A DNA stretch of 12,800 nt from JAWWPY01 sp964412845 (lineage in GTDB: Bacteria > Actinomycetota > Actinomycetes > Streptosporangiales > Streptosporangiaceae), in contig CAYPQM010000179.1 in assembly GCA_964412845.1 (NCBI GenBank), positions 1-12,800 on the forward strand, read 5' to 3'. The translations under genes were made by a program, and so were the position numbers. Numbering within the stretch: the stretch's first letter is position 1; every line of letters begins with the position of its first letter. Positions 1-6,714 of this stretch are shown in pieces. The notes under the pieces are model-generated. The model did not search any database. It was not told where the DNA came from and saw nothing but the letters and a program-made list of their open reading frames with translations.

Positions 1-1
1 G

Positions 2-1024
2 CGGCTGGCGCAGGCCCCGGTGCTGGCCTTCCTGGATTCCGGGACGCTGGCCGGGCCGGGCTTCGTCCGCAGCCACCTGGCCGCGCACCGGGCGACGCAC
101 CCGTCCGCGGGTACTGGCGGCCGGGCTGTCCTGGGATATTGCTACGGCTACCGGCCGCTGGTCGAGATGCCCTGGCTCACCACGGCGCTGTCTGAGCTTG
201 AGCCCGCTCAGGTCGTGCGGCGGTACGCCGGAGATCCTGCTTTCCAGGACCTCCGGCACGCCGCCTTCGCAGGCGCGGGCTTCGACCTCGGGAAGCTCAC
301 CGCGCCGTGGTTCCTGTTCTGGTCGATGAACTTCTCGGTCAGCGCGGACGCCTTCTGGCGGGTGGACGGGTTCGACGAGAATTACCGCGCCTGGGGCGGC
401 GAGGACACCGAACTGGGCTTCCGCCTGTTCCGTGCGGGCGTGCCGTTCACGGTGTCTCGCGAGGCGTGGACGATCGAGCTGCCGCATGACCGGAACCTGA
501 ACGTCAACCTGCAGAGCGTCATGCGTAACGCCAGGTACTTCCTGAAGAAGCACAGCGAGCCCATCGCCGAGATTGCCTTCGGCGCTTTCCGGAACGAGGA
601 TCTGGGGCTCATCGAGTCCGAGAGCGCCGCCCTGGCGTCCTGGACGCGGGAGGCGGCCGATCTGGACGTGTCCGCCGAACTCGAGAAGGCCACGGCGGAT
701 ATCCCGCCCGGAGCGTCCGTCGCGGTCTTCGGCTGTGGAGCCGCAGTGCCGTCGGCGCTGGCGCCGTGCGTCCTGCTGGACTTCGACCGCCGGCTCTTGG
801 CCCGGGCGCTGGCTGGTGGCCGGCACACCGGGTACCACGCCATCGGGCTCCGCACGCCGCTGCGCGGCCATTCGGTCGACGTTGTGATCCTCACCTCACG
901 GCTCGGCGGGCTGTGGACCCGGTGGGGCGAACGCCTGCTCGCCGAGGCGCACCGGATCGGCCGCCAGGTACGCGGGCCATTCCCGGAGGCCGCGGCGCCG
1001 GGAGCGGTCAGCGGCCGTTCCTGA
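2..1024 (+). CDS. GT2-family glycosyltransferase with C-terminal Rossmann-like domain (5' truncated by window edge)
   Basis: The reading frame is already open at base 2 and ends at a TGA at 1022-1024, so the N-terminal part lies outside the window; aligned to its paralogue at 11544-12794, about 92 residues are missing. The visible part has the GT2 features expected after the nucleotide-binding core: LAFLDSG (where a DxD metal motif normally sits, here Asp-Ser-Gly), the SADAFWRVDGFDENY acceptor-side stretch and WGGEDTELGFRLF, whose Glu-Asp pair matches the catalytic ED of galactosyltransferase-like GT2 enzymes. The last ~110 residues hold a VAVFGCGAAVP stretch followed by LLDFDRRLLARAL, which resembles a degenerate SAM-methyltransferase/Rossmann motif I and acidic loop. 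Its 3' end overlaps the convergent E1 beta gene by 17 bases (1008-1024). Transfer of a hexose to the product of this locus is likely, but sugar and acceptor are unknown. Confidence 0.85.
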   Translation, partial: RLAQAPVLAFLDSGTLAGPGFVRSHLAAHRATHPSAGTGGRAVLGYCYGYRPLVEMPWLTTALSELEPAQVVRRYAGDPAFQDLRHAAFAGAGFDLGKLTAPWFLFWSMNFSVSADAFWRVDGFDENYRAWGGEDTELGFRLFRAGVPFTVSREAWTIELPHDRNLNVNLQSVMRNARYFLKKHSEPIAEIAFGAFRNEDLGLIESESAALASWTREAADLDVSAELEKATADIPPGASVAVFGCGAAVPSALAPCVLLDFDRRLLARALAGGRHTGYHAIGLRTPLRGHSVDVVILTSRLGGLWTRWGERLLAEAHRIGRQVRGPFPEAAAPGAVSGRS

Positions 1025-1982
1025 CCACCTGCCGGATGGCGGCCGCGAGCTGCCGCCGGGTTGGCTGCATGACCAGATCGAGATCTGGCGCGAATCCGAG
1101 AATGGCGCCGTCCGGCCGGGTGATCCGCTTCGGCGGCGCGATCAGCCGCATCTCCTCCGCGGCGGTGGCCAGGACTTCCGCGCCGATGCCGCAGGATCGA
1201 TTGGAGTCGTCGATGACGACCAGCCGGCCGGTCTTGTTCAGTGATGCGGCGAGGCCGTTCCAGTCGAACGGGTAGAGCGTCCGCGGGTCGAACACCTCGA
1301 CCGACACGTCGTCGGCCAGTTCGTCAGCCACGGCGAGCGCGTCCTGCACGAGATGCCCGACCGCCACCACGGTGACGTCGCCGCCCTCCCGGTGGACGCG
1401 CCCCACACCCAGCGGCACCGCCGCGAGATCGGCGGCCACCAGGTCCTCCCGCAATCCCAGCGCCGCGATCGGGGCGAACACCACCACCGGGTCATCGTCC
1501 CTGATCGCGGTGGTCAGCAAGCCGTAGGCATCAGCCGGTGTCGCCGGGACCACGGTCTTCACCCCGGCGTGCGGGAAGATGCTGTACGGCTCGTCGGAGT
1601 GCTGTGCGCCCCAGCCGGAACGCCACCCCGCGGCGGGCAGCAGGTACGTCACCGGGACGGTGGTCTGGCCGCCGCTCATCAGCGAGAACTTGTTTGCCTG
1701 GTTAGCGATCTGCTCGAAGACCAGCAGGAGCAGGAACGGTATCTGGTACTCCACGACCGGGCGCAGGCCAGCCAGGGCCGCGCCGGTGGCAAAGTTGGTG
1801 AACCCCTGCTCGGACAGCGGCGTCTCGACGATCCGCTGCGGACCGAACCGGTCCAGCAGCCCGGTGGTGGTGTTGGTCAGAGCCAGCCGGATGTCCTCGC
1901 CGAGCACGAACACGGCCGGGTCACGGTCCATCTCGTCGCCGAGCGCCCGGTTGAGGGCTCGCAGGTACGACAGCTTAGGCAT
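1008..1982 (-). CDS. 2-oxoacid dehydrogenase E1 component, beta subunit (transketolase-like)
   Basis: This 324-residue protein is normal in length for an E1 beta subunit of the pyruvate, branched-chain 2-oxoacid or acetoin dehydrogenase family. With the alpha subunit it would use thiamine diphosphate (ThDP) to decarboxylate a 2-oxo acid. Visible family signatures are VFVLGEDI (about residues 25-31), RIVETPLSEQGF (50-61, including the Glu that activates ThDP), the GAQHSDEPYSIFPHAGVK stretch (125-142, matching the conserved QHS...H motif) and a C-terminal transketolase domain with DPRTLYPFD. The start chosen is the ATG at 1982, which overlaps the last codons and TAA of the alpha gene by 8 bases; an upstream open frame to 2117 is only alpha-gene shadow. 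It is the last gene of the minus-strand operon and runs 17 bases into the convergent GT2. Substrate is not readable. No E2 or E3 gene is in the window. Confidence 0.92.
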   Translation of the reverse strand: MPKLSYLRALNRALGDEMDRDPAVFVLGEDIRLALTNTTTGLLDRFGPQRIVETPLSEQGFTNFATGAALAGLRPVVEYQIPFLLLLVFEQIANQANKFSLMSGGQTTVPVTYLLPAAGWRSGWGAQHSDEPYSIFPHAGVKTVVPATPADAYGLLTTAIRDDDPVVVFAPIAALGLREDLVAADLAAVPLGVGRVHREGGDVTVVAVGHLVQDALAVADELADDVSVEVFDPRTLYPFDWNGLAASLNKTGRLVVIDDSNRSCGIGAEVLATAAEEMRLIAPPKRITRPDGAILGFAPDLDLVMQPTRRQLAAAIRQVVRNGR

Positions 1983-3123
1983 CGTCCGCAGCCCCCATGC
2001 CGGCCACTCCCGGGCGGCCCCGCAGCCCGGTGGCGTAGAGATAGTCGAAAGCCTCGGCCGGATGCAGCCTCGGGCTGTCCAGGGCGAACGCCACGGCGTC
2101 ATCGAGCAGCGCCTCAACCTCCTGGTCGATCCGCTGCCGCTGGCTGTCTGGGATGCGGCCGCCCTGCAGGCCCAGCGGGTCGCGGCGGCGCCACCGGGCC
2201 ACCTCGTCCTCGTCGCGGTAGCGCAGCCTGGTCACCCGCTCGAAGGTGTGGTGACCGTCGAACCGGTACGTGCTGAACTCCAGGAACGTCGGTCCGCCGC
2301 CGGCCCGGGCCCGGGCCACCCCGTCCGCGGCGGCCGCGAACACCACGTCCGGGTCCATGCCGTCGAACGTGCCGGACGGTATCCCGAAGGCCGCCGCCCG
2401 GCCGGTGATGGAGCCGGCCACGCCCGTCTCGACCGGCAGTGTCGTGGCGTAGCCGTTGTTCTCACAGACGAATAGCACCGGCACCTGCCACAGCGCGGCG
2501 AGGTTGAACGACTCAAGCAGCGCGCCCTGGCTTACCGCACCGTCGCCGAAAATGCTGACGGCCACCCGGTCGCTCCCGGCCCGGGCCAGAGCCCAGGCCA
2601 CGCCGGCGGCCATCGGCGCGCCGTGGCCGACCGTCCCGGTCGAGCCGAAAACGCCGACGCTGAAGTCGGAGGGGTGGAACGAGCCACCCCGGCCGCGGGC
2701 CACGCCGGTCACCCGGCCCGCCAGCTCGGCGAACAGCCGGCCTGGGTCGCTGCCCTTGGCTAACAGATGCCCATGGCCGCGATGATTGGCCATCATGACG
2801 TCGTCTTGGCGCAGGGCGGCGCCGAGCCCGGCGGCAACGGCCTCCTGGCCGATGCACGGATGGATGCCGCTGACGATGTCGCCGGACCGGACCAAGTCGA
2901 TCGCCCGTTCCTCGAAGCGCCGGATCAGCCGGATGGTCCGGTACAGATCCTCGGGAAGCGGCGGCCCAGTCCCAGCTACCACGGGGCCACTTGCCACCGG
3001 ACCAGCCACCACCGGACCAGCCACTGGGCCAGCCGCCACCGGGCCAGCCATCACGGGGTCAGCCACCACCGGGCCGGTCACTGGGCCAGCCACCACCGGG
3101 CCAGCCATCACGGGGTCAGCCAT
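1975..3123 (-). CDS. 2-oxoacid dehydrogenase E1 component, alpha subunit, with repetitive N-terminal extension
   Basis: A 382-residue ThDP-dependent E1 alpha subunit. The ThDP/Mg motif runs from FGDGAVSQG (192-200) to ENNGY (221-225). Other family marks are GRGGSFH (about 144-150) and RFDGHHTFERV (287-297), in the place of the active-site loop that holds catalytic histidines. The E1 fold begins near PLPEDLYRTIRLIRRFEE (about 55-72). The first ~53 residues are a low-complexity extension of AGPV/ADPV units not needed by the family. The ATG at 3123 is chosen because a long Shine-Dalgarno sequence lies 7 bases upstream and the upstream frame only runs antisense-like through the permease. Leu121 is encoded by TTA. 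The gene follows the permease after 23 bases and is coupled to E1 beta by an ATG/TAA overlap. Pyruvate, branched-chain and acetoin dehydrogenases are all possible subfamilies. Confidence 0.92.
   Translation of the reverse strand: MADPVMAGPVVAGPVTGPVVADPVMAGPVAAGPVAGPVVAGPVASGPVVAGTGPPLPEDLYRTIRLIRRFEERAIDLVRSGDIVSGIHPCIGQEAVAAGLGAALRQDDVMMANHRGHGHLLAKGSDPGRLFAELAGRVTGVARGRGGSFHPSDFSVGVFGSTGTVGHGAPMAAGVAWALARAGSDRVAVSIFGDGAVSQGALLESFNLAALWQVPVLFVCENNGYATTLPVETGVAGSITGRAAAFGIPSGTFDGMDPDVVFAAAADGVARARAGGGPTFLEFSTYRFDGHHTFERVTRLRYRDEDEVARWRRRDPLGLQGGRIPDSQRQRIDQEVEALLDDAVAFALDSPRLHPAEAFDYLYATGLRGRPGVAGMGAADDA
2965..3123 (-). repeat. In-frame 57-bp tandem repeat at the start of E1 alpha
   Basis: The first 53 codons of E1 alpha consist of a 19-residue unit (MADPVMAGPVVAGPVTGPV, then VADPVMAGPVAAGPVAGPV) and a third partial, more diverged copy. 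Each unit is itself made of about 15-base GCTGGCCCGGTG-like sub-repeats. The copies are nearly identical at DNA level, which suggests recent slippage expansion. The repeat stays in frame, so the enzyme should still be made with a Val/Pro/Gly/Ala-rich N-terminal arm. Confidence 0.9.
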
Positions 3124-3130
3124 GACCGGC

Positions 3131-3142
3131 TCCTCCTCCTCC
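3131..3142 (-). promoter_or_regulatory. Extended ribosome binding site of E1 alpha
   Basis: On the minus strand the sequence GGAGGAGGAGGA ends 7 bases before the ATG at 3123. This unusually long run of purine Shine-Dalgarno repeats fixes the start codon at the head of the repetitive N-terminal extension. It suggests strong translation of the E1 pair relative to the upstream operon genes. Confidence 0.75.
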
Positions 3143-3146
3143 AGGG

Positions 3147-3914
3147 TTAGCGCAGGCTGTGCGCGAACTCGCGGGCCGACCAGGCGACGGCGAGCACCGT
3201 CAGCGCGGCGACGATGATCAGGCTCTGCCAGACTGTGGGGTCGCCGATATGCCCGGCGAACAGCGCCCGCATCCCGTCGGTGGCCCAGAAGAACGGGTTC
3301 CAGTCGGCGACCCGCTTGAGCCACAGCGGCGCCAGCGCCAGCGGCAGCAACACCCCCGCCAGTAGCATGACCGGCTGGGCGATGGTGTTGATCAGCGGCC
3401 CCAGGGCGGCTTCATTGCGCACGTGCAGCGAGATGCCATACGACGCGGCTGTCGCCATCAGGGTGAGCAGGGCGAACAGCAGGTAGGCCAGCAGCACGTC
3501 GCCCAGCGGCACGGTCAGGCCGAACGGGATGGCCAGGATGGTGATGATGATCGCCTGGAAGACCATGGTGGCCACGTCACGCAGCGCGCGGCCGAGCAGC
3601 AGCGCGGTCCGGCTGACCGGGGTGACCCTGGTCCGCTCGACGATGCCCGCCCGCAGCTCCGCGAGCAGGCCGAACCCGGCGAACAGGCCGCCGAAGCAGG
3701 CGATCGCGACCAGCAGGCCCGGCACGTAGACGAGGTACGCGTGCGCATACGTGGTCGGCCCGCCGGCCGCGATCAGGGCCTTCCTCAGCATGGGCGCGAA
3801 CAGGGTGAGATAGACAATCGGCTGGGCCAGCCCGACGGCGACCCAGATCGGGGTGCGCACCACGAGCAGCATGTTGCGCTGGAAGATCAGCCACGTGTCA
3901 CGAGCGAGCTTCAT
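3147..3914 (-). CDS. ABC-2 type transporter permease (DrrB-like)
   Basis: A 255-residue integral membrane protein with about six hydrophobic segments: an N-terminal one after LARDTWLIFQRNMLLVVRTP, then stretches containing YVPGLLVAIACFGGLFAG, ATMVFQAIIITILAIPFG, VLLAYLLFALLTLMATA, IAQPVMLLAGVLLPLAL and LIIVAALTVLAVAW. The LRAGIVERTRVTPVSR loop between membrane segments is typical of the DrrB/ABC-2 drug-exporter permease family. The ATG at 3914 is chosen because AGGGGGAGAGG lies just upstream in the 17-base gap after the ATPase stop; an open frame further up is ATPase shadow. With the ATPase it should form an ATP-driven exporter of the product of this locus or a self-resistance pump. Substrate is inferred only from context. 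Confidence 0.92.
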   Translation of the reverse strand: MKLARDTWLIFQRNMLLVVRTPIWVAVGLAQPIVYLTLFAPMLRKALIAAGGPTTYAHAYLVYVPGLLVAIACFGGLFAGFGLLAELRAGIVERTRVTPVSRTALLLGRALRDVATMVFQAIIITILAIPFGLTVPLGDVLLAYLLFALLTLMATAASYGISLHVRNEAALGPLINTIAQPVMLLAGVLLPLALAPLWLKRVADWNPFFWATDGMRALFAGHIGDPTVWQSLIIVAALTVLAVAWSAREFAHSLR

Positions 3915-3931
3915 CGCCTCTCCCCCTGAGG

Positions 3932-4888
3932 TCACTGCTCGCGCAGCGAGCGCCCGGTCTTGGTCAGGAACACGTCGTCCAGGCTGGGCCGGTGCAGTTC
4001 GATCGAGTCGAGTTCCACACCTGAGTGATTCAGCGCGCGCAGGATGCGGGGAATCGCGGTCGCGCCGACGTCCACGTACAGCCGCAGCCCACCCTCGTCG
4101 CGCAGTTCCAGCTTGTGCACGCATGGCTCGGAGCGCAGCAGCTCAGCGGCCTGCGGCGTGGAGCCGTTAAGGCCCACCGTGACCACGTCCCCGGCGATCT
4201 CGCGCTTGAGCTCGTCGGGGGTGCCCTCGGCGACTATCCGGCCCTGGTCAACGATCGCGATCCGGTCGCACAGGGCGTCGGCCTCTTCCAGGTAGTGCGT
4301 GGTGATGAAGACTGTCATCCCCAGGCCACGGAGCCGGCGCACCTCGTCCCAGACACTCGCGCGGCTCTGCGGGTCTAAGCCAGCGGTCGGCTCGTCCAGG
4401 AAAAGAACCCTGGGATCGTGCACCACGCCGAGGGCGATGTCGAGCCGGCGCCGCTGGCCGCCCGAATAGGTCTTGGTCTTGCGGTCCGCGTAGTCGGTCA
4501 GCTGGAACGCGGTCACCGCGGCGGTCGCCCGGCGCTGCGCGTCAGCCTTGCCGATGCCGTACATCCGCGCCTGCAGTACCAGTTCCTCGTGGGCGCTGAC
4601 ATCCGGCCAGGTGCCGCCGCCCTGCGCGACGTACCCGATGCGCCGGCGGACCTCCCCGGGTTCCTTCCGCAGATCGGCGCCGGCGATCTGCGCGTCGCCA
4701 CCGTCCGGGGTGATCAGGGTGGCCAGCATCCGCAGCGTGGTGGTCTTGCCCGCCCCGTTGGGGCCGAGGAACCCGAAGATCTCACCGTCGCCGACGGCAA
4801 GATCAATACCGCGCACTGCCTCGACGGTCGTGGTCCGGCGGCCCTTCCTGGTGCGGAAGGACTTGCGCAGCCCCCCGGTCTTGATCAT
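3932..4888 (-). CDS. ABC transporter ATP-binding protein (DrrA-like daunorubicin-resistance family)
   Basis: A 318-residue ATPase with every expected motif: Walker A GPNGAGKTT (42-50), Q-loop in GYVAQGG (85-91), signature YSGGQRRRLDIALG (141-154), Walker B VLFLDEPTAGLD (161-172) and the switch histidine in ITTHYLEEAD (195-204). The C-terminal ~90 residues, ending in DSIELHRPSLDDVFLTKTGRSL, are the accessory domain typical of DrrA-type drug exporters, where SLDDVFL is a hallmark. The length is usual for that family. Leu171, inside the Walker B/D-loop region, is encoded by TTA. It is followed after 17 bases by the permease and preceded by an 88-base gap behind the GT1 stop. It would power export of, or self-resistance to, the metabolite made here. 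Confidence 0.95.
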   Translation of the reverse strand: MIKTGGLRKSFRTRKGRRTTTVEAVRGIDLAVGDGEIFGFLGPNGAGKTTTLRMLATLITPDGGDAQIAGADLRKEPGEVRRRIGYVAQGGGTWPDVSAHEELVLQARMYGIGKADAQRRATAAVTAFQLTDYADRKTKTYSGGQRRRLDIALGVVHDPRVLFLDEPTAGLDPQSRASVWDEVRRLRGLGMTVFITTHYLEEADALCDRIAIVDQGRIVAEGTPDELKREIAGDVVTVGLNGSTPQAAELLRSEPCVHKLELRDEGGLRLYVDVGATAIPRILRALNHSGVELDSIELHRPSLDDVFLTKTGRSLREQ

Positions 4889-4976
4889 GTCAAGCTCCCG
4901 ACGCCGGACAGGCCGACCTGACGCCGGCCGCAGTGCACGGGGTCAGGGTAAGGTCCGCGACGCCTATCAACAACTG

Positions 4977-6167
4977 TCAGCATTTCCCGGCGCCCTCGGG
5001 CGGACCCGCCGTGCCTGCCGCCGGCGGCGCCAGCCGCACCAGGCGCTCGGCCGCCGCCCCGGCACCGCCCGCCGCGGCGAAAGACTTACCCACTTTGATG
5101 GCGGCACGGCGGTAGGCAGGATCATCCAGGACGGCCATGATCGCGGCCCGTAGCTGCTCAGCGCGGACCCGCGCGAAGCGCACCCGGATCCCGGCGCCGG
5201 CCGCCGCGACCTGCGCCGCGGTGATGGGCTGATCGTGCCTGATCGGGGCGACCACCACCGGGACGCCGTAGGCCAGGGCCTCGCACACGGTGTTCAGGCC
5301 ACCGTGGCAGACCACCGCGTCTAGCTGCGGCATGAGCCTCAGCTGGGGCACGTGCGGGGCCGCCAGGATGTGCGCTGGCAGGTCGGGCAGCGCTTCGCTG
5401 GAGGCGGCCACGACCGCCTGCACCTGGTCCCCGAGGGGCTGCAGCGCGCGGACCGCCCGGGTGTGGAAATCCTGCGCGACATCCGCCGCCAGCGTGCCCA
5501 TCGTGACCAGAACGTGCCGCCGGCCTGGATCGAGGCGATCCCAGGGGAAGTCAGGTCCGGCCGGCCGGTCGGCCAGCATCGGCCCGAGCAGGGCAACCTG
5601 ATCCGGGATCGCCGCAGCCCCGGTGAGCGCCGCTGTCGTGCAGGCGAGCACGAGATGCGGGGAGAAGCGCGGGTCGAAAGTTTCATCCCGGGGCAGCCCG
5701 GCCTCGGTGCAGAAGGCCGCGATCAGGCCGCGGATCCAGGCATCGACCTTGGGCAGGCCGCGGAACGGCTGAGCCAGTTCGAGTGACGAGGTCGCCAGGC
5801 TGGCCCAGGGCAGCCCGCGGCGCTGGGCGACCACCGCTCCCGCCAGCGCATGCTGGTCCACCACCAGCACATCGGGCCGGTAGGCGGTGACCGCCTGATC
5901 CACCGCGGGCAGGGTGAACCGGGCGAACGGGATGATGAATCCCGCCCAGAGTGACTTCAGGGCGGCAACGCCGCGGTCCGCCTGCGGACGGTACAGCCGG
6001 ATGCCGGTCCGGTACACCGTGGCCTCAGCACCAACCGCGGGCCGGATGAAATTTTCAGCGCAGGCCCACGCCACGTCGTGCCCGCGGGCGGCTAACGCAG
6101 CACCTACTGCGACAGCCGGGTTAACGTGCCCGGCCAGTGGCGGAACCACAAAAAGGAACCGGCTCAT
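4977..6167 (-). CDS. GT1-family (MGT/YjiC-like) NDP-sugar glycosyltransferase
   Basis: A 396-residue GT-B fold glycosyltransferase of the macrolide/flavonoid glucosyltransferase type. The N-terminal acceptor domain opens with FVVPPLAGHVNPAVAVGAAL (5-24), with His14 in the position of the catalytic base. The C-terminal donor domain has HVLVTMGTLA (218-227) and the nucleotide-sugar signature CHGGLNTVCEALAYGVPVVV (287-306) followed by PIRHDQP. These enzymes transfer a sugar from an NDP-sugar to a small lipophilic acceptor in the cytoplasm. The ATG at 6167 overlaps the TGA of the upstream carrier protein (ATGA), so the two are translationally coupled, suggesting that they act on the same product. 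Leu25 is a TTA codon. The Ala/Pro-rich last ~20 residues look dispensable. Sugar and acceptor cannot be read from the sequence. Confidence 0.93.
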   Translation of the reverse strand: MSRFLFVVPPLAGHVNPAVAVGAALAARGHDVAWACAENFIRPAVGAEATVYRTGIRLYRPQADRGVAALKSLWAGFIIPFARFTLPAVDQAVTAYRPDVLVVDQHALAGAVVAQRRGLPWASLATSSLELAQPFRGLPKVDAWIRGLIAAFCTEAGLPRDETFDPRFSPHLVLACTTAALTGAAAIPDQVALLGPMLADRPAGPDFPWDRLDPGRRHVLVTMGTLAADVAQDFHTRAVRALQPLGDQVQAVVAASSEALPDLPAHILAAPHVPQLRLMPQLDAVVCHGGLNTVCEALAYGVPVVVAPIRHDQPITAAQVAAAGAGIRVRFARVRAEQLRAAIMAVLDDPAYRRAAIKVGKSFAAAGGAGAAAERLVRLAPPAAGTAGPPEGAGKC

Positions 6168-6490
6168 CTGGTGCCGCCTGCCGGGGATACCCGCCGCCGC
6201 GAGGCCACGTAGGCCAGGACATCCGCGACGGTCAGGCCGATGATCTGGTCGATCTCCAGCCCGGCAGCGAACGCAGGCAGGTCAACCTGGTCCCCGTAAT
6301 GGCTGCGTAGCAGCTCCCCGAGCGCCGCGAACTCCATGCTGTCAAGCTGCAGGTCCCGGTCAAGCAGGGTGCCCGGCGTGATCCCCGCAACCCAGCCCCC
6401 GCCCTCACCGGTCACGCCCTGGAGCATGCTCACGACCTCGGCGAACAGCCGCGCCGCGGCTGAACCGACCGGGGCCGGCTCAGCTGTCAT
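6164..6490 (-). CDS. Acyl carrier protein (first of two)
   Basis: A 108-residue carrier protein. Its phosphopantetheine attachment site is RDLQLDSMEF (about 45-54), with Ser51 in the canonical Asp-Ser-Met context. Helix II follows as AALGELLRSHYG, and the C-terminal helix is LTVADVLAYVAS. The start is the ATG at 6490, preceded by GGGAAGGA about 6 bases upstream; a longer frame to 6562 has no supporting signal. It heads the minus-strand operon and overlaps the GT1 gene by 4 bases. The type of group it carries is unknown. Activation by the PPTase encoded at 10681-11466 is likely. A 12-base palindrome abuts its ribosome binding site. Confidence 0.9.
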   Translation of the reverse strand: MTAEPAPVGSAAARLFAEVVSMLQGVTGEGGGWVAGITPGTLLDRDLQLDSMEFAALGELLRSHYGDQVDLPAFAAGLEIDQIIGLTVADVLAYVASRRRVSPAGGTR

Positions 6491-6501
6491 CGTGGATCCT
6501 T

Positions 6502-6513
6502 CCCAGGCCTGGG
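6502..6513. promoter_or_regulatory. 12-bp perfect palindrome, possible operator
   Basis: CCCAGGCCTGGG is a perfect palindrome without a spacer, ending 11 bases upstream of the carrier-protein ATG and abutting its Shine-Dalgarno sequence. A dimeric repressor bound here could block expression of the minus-strand operon. A chance palindrome in GC-rich DNA is also possible. Confidence 0.3.
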
Positions 6514-6611
6514 CGGCGCGGCCGGGCCGACGGCCAGGGCGACAGCCCGTCCGGCAGGCCACAGTGCCGGGGACATATTAAGCACGGGTCATCGGCGCGC
6601 GCCTCCCGTCG

Positions 6612-6628
6612 CGGCCCGTGCCGGGCCG
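6612..6628. repeat. Perfect 7-bp inverted repeat with 3-base loop
   Basis: CGGCCCG-TGC-CGGGCCG forms a perfect short hairpin in the middle of the divergent region. A 10-base palindrome GGCGCGCGCC (6594-6603) lies next to it. Either could be a regulator site or only a consequence of base composition. Confidence 0.35.
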
Positions 6629-6630
6629 TC

Positions 6631-6659
6631 TTGTGCTGCCTATAGGTCTGAGGGATATT
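6631..6659 (+). promoter_or_regulatory. Weak candidate promoter of the plus-strand operon
   Basis: TTGTGC (6631-6636) and GATATT (6654-6659) are spaced by 17 bases, matching 3 of 6 and 4 of 6 positions of the vegetative sigma consensus. Initiation a few bases downstream would leave a leader of about 50 bases before the ATG at 6715. This is a guess from weak matches. Confidence 0.25.
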
Positions 6660-6714
6660 GACTGATGGCCTGACCCGGCCAGTGGCTTCTGGACGCAGGC
6701 GGTAGCGAGGAAGC

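Larger units (their letters stand above)
6491..6714. promoter_or_regulatory. Divergent intergenic control region between the two operons
   Basis: This 224-base stretch separates the divergent starts at 6490 and 6715 and should hold promoters for both operons. It contains the AT-richest patches nearby (ACATATTAA at 6573-6581 and GGATATTGACT at 6653-6663) and several exact palindromes described separately. No small ORF with a convincing start was seen in it. Confidence 0.7.

Noticed and set aside
1353..2475. Two long plus-strand open frames (about 300 codons each) opposite the E1 genes
   Set aside because: They run antisense to clear E1 alpha and beta coding sequence, have Arg/Pro/Gly-rich translations without motifs, and are typical of GC-rich antisense shadows.
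4889..4976. An internal promoter between GT1 and the ABC ATPase
   Set aside because: On the minus strand TTGATA occurs near 4970, but no -10-like hexamer is found at acceptable spacing, so no call is made.
6575..6580. TAATAT on the minus strand as the -10 box of the minus operon
   Set aside because: The hexamer is good, but the DNA at -35 spacing is GC-only with no resemblance to a -35 box; too weak to annotate alone.
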